From Turbatrix aceti (taxonomy: Eukaryota > Nematoda > Chromadorea > Rhabditida > Panagrolaimidae): DNA of 64,000 nucleotides. Below are positions 1 to 10,404 of this stretch, one piece after another. Positions within the stretch are counted from its first letter, which is position 1; every line of letters starts with the position of its first letter. Below the pieces are notes generated by a model, which saw only the letters and a list, made by a program, of their open reading frames with translations, did not search any database and was not told the DNA's origin. The DNA lies in contig OZ017770.1 in assembly GCA_963969345.1 (NCBI GenBank), positions 8,441,246 through 8,505,245 on the forward strand, given 5' to 3'. The position numbers and the translations under genes were made by a program.

Positions 1-199
1 CGCCAGAGCGGGTGTGGCCGTGCCAGCGCGCTTCGCGCGCTGGTTCCTATCGTACGAACAACTCGTCCTGCTCCCGTATCATTTAAACCGAGGAAGAATT
101 TTGATATGTATCCCTGGAACTATGTATATCTGGAATACCACAAAATGACAATGGTAATTTAGTTATAATAATTTAGCGCTTTAGTTATAATAAGCTTTT

Positions 200-960
200 T
201 TTTATAAGCTTATTTGGGCATTTTATTGTTGATTTGGAAGCGAGGAAAATTTTGTTACGTCGAAAGCAGCCGTGCATGACTGATAGTTCTTCTCTCTGCA
301 CATGTTTGTTGCCAGTCAGTTGGTGCGCGTGCCAAGCGTTATCGTGAGAAGCGGTCGCTATCACACTATCAGACAAACGCCGATATGACCTTGCCGCAAA
401 CAACGCCTCTCTGTTCTTTCTGGGCATCTGATGCACCTGTTGTTTTGTGTTTATTGAATTTTGACGGATCAGAATAATTTTTTGTTACCCACATGCATTG
501 ATTTTCGACGGATACTATCGATATGCCTATTTATTGTCGATTTTTGGCATGTCAGGGAATTAATTTTTCTGTTATCAGCCATTTGGAGCATTTTATCAGT
601 TGGGCGTAGCTGTTTTTTCTTCTCTCTGCACATGTTTGTTGCCCGTCTTTTGGTGCGCGTGCCAAGCAAAGTTATCAGTAGACAAACGAACTGATATGAT
701 TGTGTGCAACAAGCATAGTCACTTTACCTCTAAGGGCATCAGTTGCGTTTGATCATTGTTTTGTTTTTTACAAAAATGATTTTAGGCCACTCGCGTGCAC
801 GCCGATTTGCCGCAATTTGAACCAGTTTCGTGCACGTTTACCCGTTTTTCCGTATGTTTTTTTTATTTGCAGTGAATTGGAATTATTTTTTGTTACCTAT
901 GAGCAGTGGTCCACGGTCGAGACTGTCGATATGCCCGTTTATTGTTAATTGTGCCGAGTT
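200..960. repeat. Imperfect tandem repeats, outer part of left arm
   Basis: TCTCTCTGCACATGTTTGTT occurs at about 291 and again at about 621, followed both times by a similar GGTGCGCGTGCCAAGC stretch. TTTTGTTAC followed by a TCGATATGCC/TTTATTG block recurs near 481 and 890. Units are 330-410 bases long and diverged. The mirror copy is at 6191-6951. No credible protein is encoded. Confidence 0.65.
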
Positions 961-1545
961 TTTGGCATGCATGATCCATGTAAAAGCCAAGAAAGGTTAT
1001 TTTCCTGCGTTTTTTTTTAATCGAACCCAATTTCAAACCCTGTTTGACATGTCTAATTATTCTCATCATTTTCAGATTAAGCAATTGTTTATAATGACTG
1101 CACTGATCCTTTTTTTGCTTCCGTTTTTTGTAATCGTGTTTTTTGCTTCTGCGTGCACGTTGTTTTTATATATTTTTTTCATTTTTCATACGTTTTTATG
1201 AACTATGAAAATATGAAAACAACTTTGACGACTCGACTCCGCCGACGTCTGGTCTGCTTCTTGACCCAGTTTGCGGTTTCCTCAGGCGTCGCACACTGCG
1301 TGTCGGCCCTGCAAGCTGCCGTACTCCGTCTGTGAAGGCATGGCTGAGTATTCCACGTCTACGCATGCGGACCCGCCTGGATCTTGGAGGATGGCCGCAG
1401 AGGCGAGTGCTGCGGACGTGAGGCCCGCGGTCCTTTCGTGGGGCCCGGGAGTTACGGGAACTTGGTTTTGGCGGTAGTTTTGGTTTTATAGGGCAGTCTG
1501 GGATTTTATGATGGTATGGGAGAATTTTATGAGACACGGGGATGA

Positions 1546-1840
1546 GCTGGATACCGCCAAGACGGGTTGTCGTTAACCATATGCCAAGAGGCCCCCTTTG
1601 GGGGGTCGACGCCAGTGCCGAACCCGGAATTCACGTTGAAGGGTGACTTCGATATGCCTGACGGGGAAGAAGACAAAAGCCCAGCAGGACAGGTGAGTTG
1701 GCTTGATTTGAGCAACCGGTGTTTAACTTTTTTTTTCACTTGCAGAGTTCTCCGACTCTTGTCCGCTGCACATGCCACGGCCACTCAGGAGTCAGGTAAT
1801 GTCGGGATCCTGTCTGTGCGGTTTGATCGCCGTCGCTGCC
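1546..1840 (+). other. Possible small spliced exon pair inside the palindrome arm
   Basis: A GC-richer stretch with an open frame carries a textbook short intron at 1693-1745: donor GTGAGT and acceptor TTTCACTTGCAG after a T9 run. Splicing keeps a short frame that ends at TAA near 1796. The mirror image (intron 5406-5458, minus strand) is identical, as the palindrome requires. I do not recognise the peptide, and no start codon with good upstream context is seen. It could be a remnant of a gene captured by the repeat. Confidence 0.25.
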
Positions 1841-2049
1841 GATAGGATCCCAAAATTTGATTTCTATTGTTGCATGTATAAACTATTATGGGGGGGGGGC
1901 AAAATTAATTTTACGGTCTAATTATTGTGAATTAGAATTCGTGGATAGTTTTTTGACTTCGATTTTGCCGTAGTACTTGGATTTATTAGTGTTGCCGTTA
2001 GTTTGGTGCTGGCTCGTGTGATTGTGCCTGAAGGAATAGTTTTGTGTGT

Positions 2050-2874
2050 GGCGCTCTTTCGGACCTGGCGGTGTGGCAAACGACATTATTAGCGAGTATG
2101 CTGTACGCTAGATACCTTGGACGCGCGGAATGGATTCGGGGAATGCTTACGTAAGGACAATGGAGCTTAATAGTCAGGTGACGGCCAGTGCGTGTATTCA
2201 GGAGCAATGCTAGGGGTTTGGCGCTGCCTTATATAAGCATTTTGTGCGATTTTTTGTTGTATGGATGACAGAAGAGTCTAAACTTTTGAAGGTACGTAGA
2301 CGTAGCGCTAAAGGTGTGATGCTTACATTAGATCCCTGTCTGAGTGCAAGGTGGGTGCAAGGTGTCAGAGTCAAAGGTCGGTGTGCGTGACGCTGTAGGG
2401 TACTCTGTAGGGTAGGGTGGCGCTCTTTCAGACCTGGCGGTGTGGCAAGCGACATTATTAGCGAGTATGCTGTATGCTGGTTACCTCGGACGCGCGGATT
2501 GCTTAGGTGTGAGTGAACAGGGTTTTTGTCAGTGGTGTGACGCTGTAGGGTACTCCTCCTGCACTCATTAGCCGCATTTTCGTTATGGACATTAGAGCTT
2601 CATAGTTATGTGGCGGCCAGTGCGTGTATTCAGGAGCATTGCTAGGGGTTTGGCGCTGCTGGAAGCATTTAGTGTGATTTTTTTGTTATATAGATGACGG
2701 AAGAGTCTAGACTTTTGAAGGAACGTAGTGCTGTTTGACGTAGCGCTAAAGGTATCAGAGTCAAAGGTCGGTGTGAGTGACGCTGTAGGGTACTCCTCCT
2801 GCAATCATTGGCCGCGTTTTCGTTAAGCAACTGGTTCCGTGCTAAAGGTGTAATGCTTAGATCCGTCTCAGGTA
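2050..2874. repeat. Imperfect tandem repeats in left palindrome arm
   Basis: Several blocks recur with small changes. GACCTGGCGGTGTGGCAA lies near 2064 and, almost unchanged, near 2430. GGCCAGTGCGTGTATTCAGG occurs near 2182 and 2614. GACGCTGTAGGGTACTC occurs near 2390, 2540 and 2780. The spacing is irregular (about 150-430 bases), as in a degenerate higher-order array. The mirror copy lies at 4277-5101. A further decayed copy can be recognised in the core near 3980-4060. Confidence 0.75.
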
Positions 2875-3009
2875 CTTCTTTGGTGTTGAGTCTCTTGGCG
2901 AGATTAGTTGGAGGGGGGGGGCAGCGTATCAGTATCCTAGGTCTTGGATGTAAGACACCTTTTTACTGTGCTATACCTTTGATCGGACGGGTGTGTAGAT
3001 TGACGTGTT

Positions 3010-4140
3010 GTAGACTGTCTCCCTGTAGAAGGCACTAGCCATCTGTCTCCCCTTATACCTGGTTACGTCTGTGGACGACACTGTTCCACGCACTCGTTCG
3101 CTTGCGTGGACTATTGACTATATGTACTTGATCAATTTTCTGATGGCTTTATTTGGAAGTAAATAGAACACAAAATCTTAGATTATAGAGACAAGGAATT
3201 AGATTATATCAGAGTCCGTAGTGGTGATGGTTGGGAGCAAAATATATCAATTGTCGATAGTGCGGCCATGTACAAAGACCTCGTTGCATGTTTTGTAGAT
3301 ATCGTGGTACTGAGGGTGAGCACCAGGGGCTGTGGCTGATGTAAGTTACGATGTATAGAATCGCGTTTTGTTTAGCTTGTACTTCTGGGCTGAGCAAACA
3401 CCAATAATAATAACTGTATATTATCGTCATTTTTATCATAATAAACCTGTACTTTCACTATTCGTACTGTGGTTAGCATGGCAGTGGCATAAGCAAAACA
3501 AACTAAAGTTCGTAAATGATTAAAGTTTACCTTTTTTTGTTACACTATGTGCTCGTGCCGACTCCATCTGCCAATTAACACGACTTGCACAACAACGTCG
3601 GTAAACATTTTTTAGTAAAAAATGATCTTATTGTCGACGAAACTGATCTAATCTCTGTCTTAGCGTTCACCTACACACTCGTTTTACAACAGACGTTCTC
3701 CGTAATGACGTAAACGACTCAATACTTCCAACAATAACGATACACGACAAACAATCAAACCAAGTGAAACATTAAAGGCCTAAATCTCAGGTATCTACAT
3801 CAACCGAAACGGTGTTCCAACAGTGTTGACGTACCTAATAAATGTTATTTGCCTCCGCCTGGTATCACCCTTTCCATTGTCTGTACACGAGAGGTCATCG
3901 ACGTACAGCAAGAGCCAGGTATCCAGCTACGATCTAGCTAGCTAACTAAGCTCGCCAAGAGGCTCTCCAGAGAAGGATCTAAGCACGGTTGTGTTTTCGC
4001 AGTAGCATAACGAAAACGCAACCAATGATTGCAGGAAGAGTTCCCAACAGCGTAACCAGCGTCGTCTAAGATACAGAACATTCGCATTTAGCGCCGGAGT
4101 TTTAAGGAGTAACAGATCGAACCGTCTATCACATTTAGCA
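3010..4140. other. Decayed core of the palindrome, no gene seen
   Basis: Central 1.1 kb between the identical arms. It holds weak remnants of symmetry, for example GGTTACGTCTGTGG near 3061 against a related block near 3810. The right half also has a diverged extra copy of the arm tandem unit (about 3900-4060). I see no open frame with coding character and no transposase motif. Confidence 0.6.
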
Positions 4141-7100
4141 CCGGATAAAATCCAACGTCCCTTAAAGTCAATCTACACACACGTCCGATCAAAGGTACAG
4201 GTTTCTATTGACCTAGGATTCTGATACGCTGCCCCCACTCCAACTAATCTCGCCAAGAGACTCAGCACCAAAGAAATACCTGAGACGGATCTAAGCATTA
4301 CACCTTTAGCACGGAACCAGTTGCTTAACGAAAACGCGGCCAATGATTGCAGGAGGAGTACCCTACAGCGTCACTCACACCGACCTTTGACTCTGATACC
4401 TTTAGCGCTACGTCAAACAGCACTACGTTCCTTCAAAAGTCTAGACTCTTCCGTCATCTATATAACAAAAAAATCACACTAAATGCTTCCAGCAGCGCCA
4501 AACCCCTAGCAATGCTCCTGAATACACGCACTGGCCGCCACATAACTATGAAGCTCTAATGTCCATAACGAAAATGCGGCTAATGAGTGCAGGAGGAGTA
4601 CCCTACAGCGTCACACCACTGACAAAAACCCTGTTCACTCACACCTAAGCAATCCGCGCGTCCGAGGTAACCAGCATACAGCATACTCGCTAATAATGTC
4701 GCTTGCCACACCGCCAGGTCTGAAAGAGCGCCACCCTACCCTACAGAGTACCCTACAGCGTCACGCACACCGACCTTTGACTCTGACACCTTGCACCCAC
4801 CTTGCACTCAGACAGGGATCTAATGTAAGCATCACACCTTTAGCGCTACGTCTACGTACCTTCAAAAGTTTAGACTCTTCTGTCATCCATACAACAAAAA
4901 ATCGCACAAAATGCTTATATAAGGCAGCGCCAAACCCCTAGCATTGCTCCTGAATACACGCACTGGCCGTCACCTGACTATTAAGCTCCATTGTCCTTAC
5001 GTAAGCATTCCCCGAATCCATTCCGCGCGTCCAAGGTATCTAGCGTACAGCATACTCGCTAATAATGTCGTTTGCCACACCGCCAGGTCCGAAAGAGCGC
5101 CACACACAAAACTATTCCTTCAGGCACAATCACACGAGCCAGCACCAAACTAACGGCAACACTAATAAATCCAAGTACTACGGCAAAATCGAAGTCAAAA
5201 AACTATCCACGAATTCTAATTCACAATAATTAGACCGTAAAATTAATTTTGCCCCCCCCCCATAATAGTTTATACATGCAACAATAGAAATCAAATTTTG
5301 GGATCCTATCGGCAGCGACGGCGATCAAACCGCACAGACAGGATCCCGACATTACCTGACTCCTGAGTGGCCGTGGCATGTGCAGCGGACAAGAGTCGGA
5401 GAACTCTGCAAGTGAAAAAAAAAGTTAAACACCGGTTGCTCAAATCAAGCCAACTCACCTGTCCTGCTGGGCTTTTGTCTTCTTCCCCGTCAGGCATATC
5501 GAAGTCACCCTTCAACGTGAATTCCGGGTTCGGCACTGGCGTCGACCCCCCAAAGGGGGCCTCTTGGCATATGGTTAACGACAACCCGTCTTGGCGGTAT
5601 CCAGCTCATCCCCGTGTCTCATAAAATTCTCCCATACCATCATAAAATCCCAGACTGCCCTATAAAACCAAAACTACCGCCAAAACCAAGTTCCCGTAAC
5701 TCCCGGGCCCCACGAAAGGACCGCGGGCCTCACGTCCGCAGCACTCGCCTCTGCGGCCATCCTCCAAGATCCAGGCGGGTCCGCATGCGTAGACGTGGAA
5801 TACTCAGCCATGCCTTCACAGACGGAGTACGGCAGCTTGCAGGGCCGACACGCAGTGTGCGACGCCTGAGGAAACCGCAAACTGGGTCAAGAAGCAGACC
5901 AGACGTCGGCGGAGTCGAGTCGTCAAAGTTGTTTTCATATTTTCATAGTTCATAAAAACGTATGAAAAATGAAAAAAATATATAAAAACAACGTGCACGC
6001 AGAAGCAAAAAACACGATTACAAAAAACGGAAGCAAAAAAAGGATCAGTGCAGTCATTATAAACAATTGCTTAATCTGAAAATGATGAGAATAATTAGAC
6101 ATGTCAAACAGGGTTTGAAATTGGGTTCGATTAAAAAAAAACGCAGGAAAATAACCTTTCTTGGCTTTTACATGGATCATGCATGCCAAAAACTCGGCAC
6201 AATTAACAATAAACGGGCATATCGACAGTCTCGACCGTGGACCACTGCTCATAGGTAACAAAAAATAATTCCAATTCACTGCAAATAAAAAAAACATACG
6301 GAAAAACGGGTAAACGTGCACGAAACTGGTTCAAATTGCGGCAAATCGGCGTGCACGCGAGTGGCCTAAAATCATTTTTGTAAAAAACAAAACAATGATC
6401 AAACGCAACTGATGCCCTTAGAGGTAAAGTGACTATGCTTGTTGCACACAATCATATCAGTTCGTTTGTCTACTGATAACTTTGCTTGGCACGCGCACCA
6501 AAAGACGGGCAACAAACATGTGCAGAGAGAAGAAAAAACAGCTACGCCCAACTGATAAAATGCTCCAAATGGCTGATAACAGAAAAATTAATTCCCTGAC
6601 ATGCCAAAAATCGACAATAAATAGGCATATCGATAGTATCCGTCGAAAATCAATGCATGTGGGTAACAAAAAATTATTCTGATCCGTCAAAATTCAATAA
6701 ACACAAAACAACAGGTGCATCAGATGCCCAGAAAGAACAGAGAGGCGTTGTTTGCGGCAAGGTCATATCGGCGTTTGTCTGATAGTGTGATAGCGACCGC
6801 TTCTCACGATAACGCTTGGCACGCGCACCAACTGACTGGCAACAAACATGTGCAGAGAGAAGAACTATCAGTCATGCACGGCTGCTTTCGACGTAACAAA
6901 ATTTTCCTCGCTTCCAAATCAACAATAAAATGCCCAAATAAGCTTATAAAAAAAAGCTTATTATAACTAAAGCGCTAAATTATTATAACTAAATTACCAT
7001 TGTCATTTTGTGGTATTCCAGATATACATAGTTCCAGGGATACATATCAAAATTCTTCCTCGGTTTAAATGATACGGGAGCAGGACGAGTTGTTCGTACG

Positions 7101-7150
7101 ATAGGAACCAGCGCGCGAAGCGCGCTGGCACGGCCACACCCGCTCTGGCG

Positions 7151-7898
7151 CCCGCTTTGCTGGCTCCCTCGCTAGAACTGGTTCTTGCCACGTCCGTTCG
7201 CTTGCTCCAACTGGTTCTTGTACCAACAAAGTCAGCTGTGGTACTGTCAGGTCCCCGCCTAAAAATCTGACCCGAACAGGTACTCGAGTCAGGTAACCTG
7301 ACTCAGGTTGGCAGAACACTTTTCTTCGTTTGTGTTCAGTCGGAAACAAATTAAGCTTTGGGTCGGTTTTTTATTTTAGTTGGGCGTAAAAATGACTGCT
7401 AGAATGACCAAAGGCTTTTATCACAAGGTGAGTCGGCCCGATTTAAAAAAAAAATAGAATAAAAATTATTCAAAACGGTCAAAAATGAACCAAAAACTTG
7501 CTCATTCTGAGTAATCCTCCCCTTAATATGAACAACAACGTGTATTTTTAGCTTTTTAACTCATACTTTTCAACAAATCGGAAAAATTTTGGTAAATTTT
7601 TCTTCAATTTTACCTTTTGGAAAAAAGGCGGTTCGGCCCGGGCCGTGCCTGAGCTCGTGCGGGCCCGGCCGACAAAAATTAAGCCAGTTGACACCCTTGG
7701 TGATACCGCACACTAATGGAACCCGCCAATTCATACAAGTTGTTTTCAACATGATTTACAAATTTCCAAAGAATGCTCGTAAATCAAAAAACACACAACA
7801 ATTACGATTAAAAATTAGATGCTAATACCAACCAAGTCTTAAATGAGTATAATGAAAGCCGGGTGAGAGACTGGTAACGCCGTTGATATAGTCACGCA
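7151..7898. other. Intergenic, GC-rich snap-back at 7634-7675
   Basis: No gene is recognisable. A CGGCCCGGGCC...GGGCCCGGCCG segment at about 7634-7675 could form an imperfect GC-rich hairpin. Related GGCCCGGGCC text appears again near 46981. The stretch just after 7150 repeats CTGGTTCTTG twice. Short reading frames here look like chance. Confidence 0.5.
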
Positions 7899-9501
7899 TC
7901 ATGTCGGAGTTTTTGGGTTCTGGCCAGAAGCAGCGCCCTTGTTGGGGGAACGATCGTGCTGAGGTTGAGGAGGGATCGTGCCGGGAGCCTGCGTGTTGTC
8001 GGGTGTTACGCGGCCACGAGCGTTGCTTTCGAGGCCGAGAGGATGGCGCGGGGCAAACATGCCGCCCACTTCGGGATTGACGCGGCGTTGCATCTGGGCG
8101 GCAGCAAAGCGTTGGTTGATCAGGTCTTCGTCGGGATCGCTTACATGCTGTGAAGCGGGGATACCATTGAAAGGCGGAACGGGGGGGTAATGGCGCACGG
8201 AAGGCACTGGCGGGTTGTGATGAACGTTGACGGCAGCAAAGCGCTGGTTGATCAGGTCTACGTCGGGGGCGCTTACATGCTGTGAAACGGGGATACCATT
8301 GAAAGGAGGAACGGGGGGGTAATGGCGCACGGAAGGCACTGGCGGGTTGTGATGACGCATCGGCATGTTGGCGGCAATGTTGGGGGGTCCGGGAGGACGC
8401 CCAGCAGCAGCAGCAGCAGCAGCAGCGGTGCTATCAGATTTGTCGGCAGTGAGTATCTCACCCATTTTGATGATGTTGTTGCACCGTTCGAGGCAATCAT
8501 CCCAATTCGGCTTCTTCTTGTAATCGCAGAAAAAAGTAGTGATTTCATGGATAAACTTTTCGCCGAGAGCTCGCACTAAAAAAATTACTAGAACCAGTGA
8601 AAACAAAATGTAGTAGTTTCCATACGGCACTTAAATTTCCCATAAATCGGAATTCGGCGAATAGACCCCCCCCCCAAATTTTTCTCAAAAAATATTGTTA
8701 AAACAAAATACTCACAGTTCGGGGGCAGATCCTCAAGAGCGGCGTTTGAGTCCTGATGGTACTCAGCGAGGCCCATATATATTTGGCTTAAGAACAATTC
8801 TTTATTTGGAATTTTGTCGACATACAGCGTAGAAGTCGGGTGCTCGTTGTTGAACTCCTTTAACGATTGATTTGCTTGTGCAAGTTTTTTTTTAATGACG
8901 TCATTCATCGGCGAACCTTGAAGTTCAAACGAATCCAGGTCGGAAAACGTTGCAACCCCGCTTCCCAGCTCCATATCCCCTAAAAAATATTTGAATAGCT
9001 ATAAAAAATAAATCTTGAAAGCATTTTCTGCAGCATTTGACCCCGAAAATGATGTGTGCAACCAAACAAGTTTTAAAAGGCAGCATTTGTCACGAAATTA
9101 TTACAAATAAAGATTGACGTCAAAAATTTCCATTGACATCAAAAGAACCGAAAATACGACTTTTTTGATGGAATAGATTACGACCACATTCGTTCCTCCC
9201 CCGATTTTTGCACCTAATCAGTATGTTCAAAGAAAAAACTCACGAATGAGCGACAACATCAGCAGAGAGGTGCATTCCTTGATTGGGACTTCACCGGGCG
9301 AAAGTGGAGTTTCGGAGACGGCTGAAAACAAAAGTACGTAATAGGTCGGATAATAGAACACCTACCTTTGACCACCTTCCCTTTTCGCAGCAATTCTAGA
9401 TCGAAATGGGGAAGACGAATAGTAGCAGGAGGGGTGGGATCAGATACGTTGGCAGAGCCCATCTCGTCTTCGGTGGGGACATGCGAGGTGTTGTTGTGCA
9501 T
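7899..9501 (-). CDS. Lineage-specific proline-rich protein with RFAAA motif, four exons
   Basis: Spliced model: exons 9366-9501, 9244-9321, 8716-8979 and 7899-8575, giving 384 residues with every junction in frame. The function is not recognised. The N-terminal half is acidic and partly helical. The C-terminal half has an alanine run encoded by GCAGCA repeats (8401-8426), then two copies of a ~44-residue unit (PPVPSVRHYPPVPPFNGIP followed by PDxDLINQRFAA), then a basic low-complexity tail. The motif PDEDxINxRFAAA is shared with the plus-strand gene at 16451-17366, so the two are paralogues or share a module. The first intron (9322-9365) is nearly identical to introns at 9552-9595 and 16862-16905. 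The ATG at 9501 is the first in frame after a stop. In-frame splicing to an upstream membrane-spanning exon is possible. Confidence 0.7.
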
Positions 9502-9509
9502 CTGGAGTT

Positions 9510-9839
9510 AGCTGAACTGATCTTCGTCGCAACTGGACACGTTGAGGCACTCTGAAAACAAAAACACGTGATAGGTCGGATAATAAAACACCTACCGTTG
9601 ACAAACGATGCGTTGACGTTCGGGAGAAGTGCACGGATTCGCAGATATCCAAGCTGAAATAAATTTAAGTGATGAGACCACGAACAACAACAACAGAGAA
9701 GCGCAAATATAAAGCACGCCACGCAAACTGAAGAAATTAAGGAGTTTCGTTTATTGCATGATGACAATCGCTGCAAACAATTTTCGCTGTAAGACATCAT
9801 GAGAGCTCGCGAACGTTTTCCGTTAGCTGTATAATCCAT
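9510..9839 (-). CDS. Small single-pass membrane protein, or 5' exons of the gene below it
   Basis: An ATG at 9839 opens a frame with a basic N-terminus and a strongly hydrophobic cysteine-rich segment (VCVACFIFALLCCCC), a clear membrane span. The frame runs to 9596 and then splices over a 44-nt intron (9552-9595) to a short exon ending at TAA (9512-9514). That exon, LNVSSCDEDQFS, resembles SVSTSDDGQC, which follows the homologous intron of the gene at 16451. Alternatively a weak donor (AAC/GTGTCC) and the acceptor CTAACTCCAG would join it in frame to the ATG at 9501, giving one membrane-anchored protein. Which form is used cannot be told from sequence. Confidence 0.4.
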
Positions 9840-10404
9840 GAAAAAGAAACACGCTTTAGTGTGACGGCAATCCGGGAAATAAAAAAGTGGTATAAATGTG
9901 ATACGCGTAATGTCGAATGTAAGGAATGAACGAGTAGACACTTGTATGGGAAGGCGAGTGCAAACGCATCGTCCACCCTTTATATATATGCAAATAAAAA
10001 CGTATACGTTGTTCATTGTGATAAAAACGCGCGACACATATGCAATAACTTAGGAACACATTATAGAACGAGTAATAACACAGTTATTGACTTCAAGAGC
10101 TTCTTTATGGGTGAGCGGCATCTGAAACCACGAAAAGCAACAACAGGTCGCAACGACAAAAATATCAAACTGCAGAAATCAACGATTTACGTTTTTTGCA
10201 TCATGCCAAATTTTCCCCGTAAGAAATCGAGAGCATTCGCGACAGGGACGACAGGCGTTTCCTGTTCGCTGCATAATCAATAAAAAACACACACTATTGC
10301 AACAATCCGATAGATTAAAGAAGCACATGATGACAATGTCACTATAAATGCAAGGTTTGCTTCAGGTATCACAATCACGGTTTCGGCGTTGTAACGATTG
10401 GTTG
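9840..10404. repeat. Diverged tandem copy of the upstream exon region
   Basis: The segment around 10125-10290 aligns to 9680-9840 as a decayed direct repeat: matching blocks include CCACGAA.A.CAACAACAG, a TTTTCCCCGTAAGA-like block and CGCTGCATAATC. It looks like a second, broken copy of the exon coding the small membrane protein. The minus-strand frame is interrupted by stops. Confidence 0.4.

Larger units (their letters stand above)
1..7150. repeat. Giant inverted repeat (palindrome), arms at least 2874 bases
   Basis: Base n pairs with base 7151-n. Positions 1-2874 and 4277-7150 show no mismatch in the parts I compared. The first mismatches are at 2875 and 2886, similarity falls through about 3010, and only scraps of symmetry survive in the centre (about 3010-4140). 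The left arm begins at the window edge, so the true outer end is unknown. Each arm contains imperfect tandem repeats: one set at about 200-950 and another at about 2050-2870. This resembles Foldback-type elements, whose long terminal inverted repeats are built of tandem repeats. An assembly or library artefact is the alternative. No transposase is visible inside. Confidence 0.9.

Noticed and set aside
185..6966. Mirror-image pairs of short open frames throughout the palindrome
   Set aside because: They come in identical pairs only because the arms are inverted copies. None has a family resemblance, and most lack a plausible start or coding composition.
7065..7349. 94-codon minus-strand frame at the palindrome edge
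   Set aside because: It spans the arm boundary and is built from CTGGTTCTTG repeats. Composition is not coding-like.
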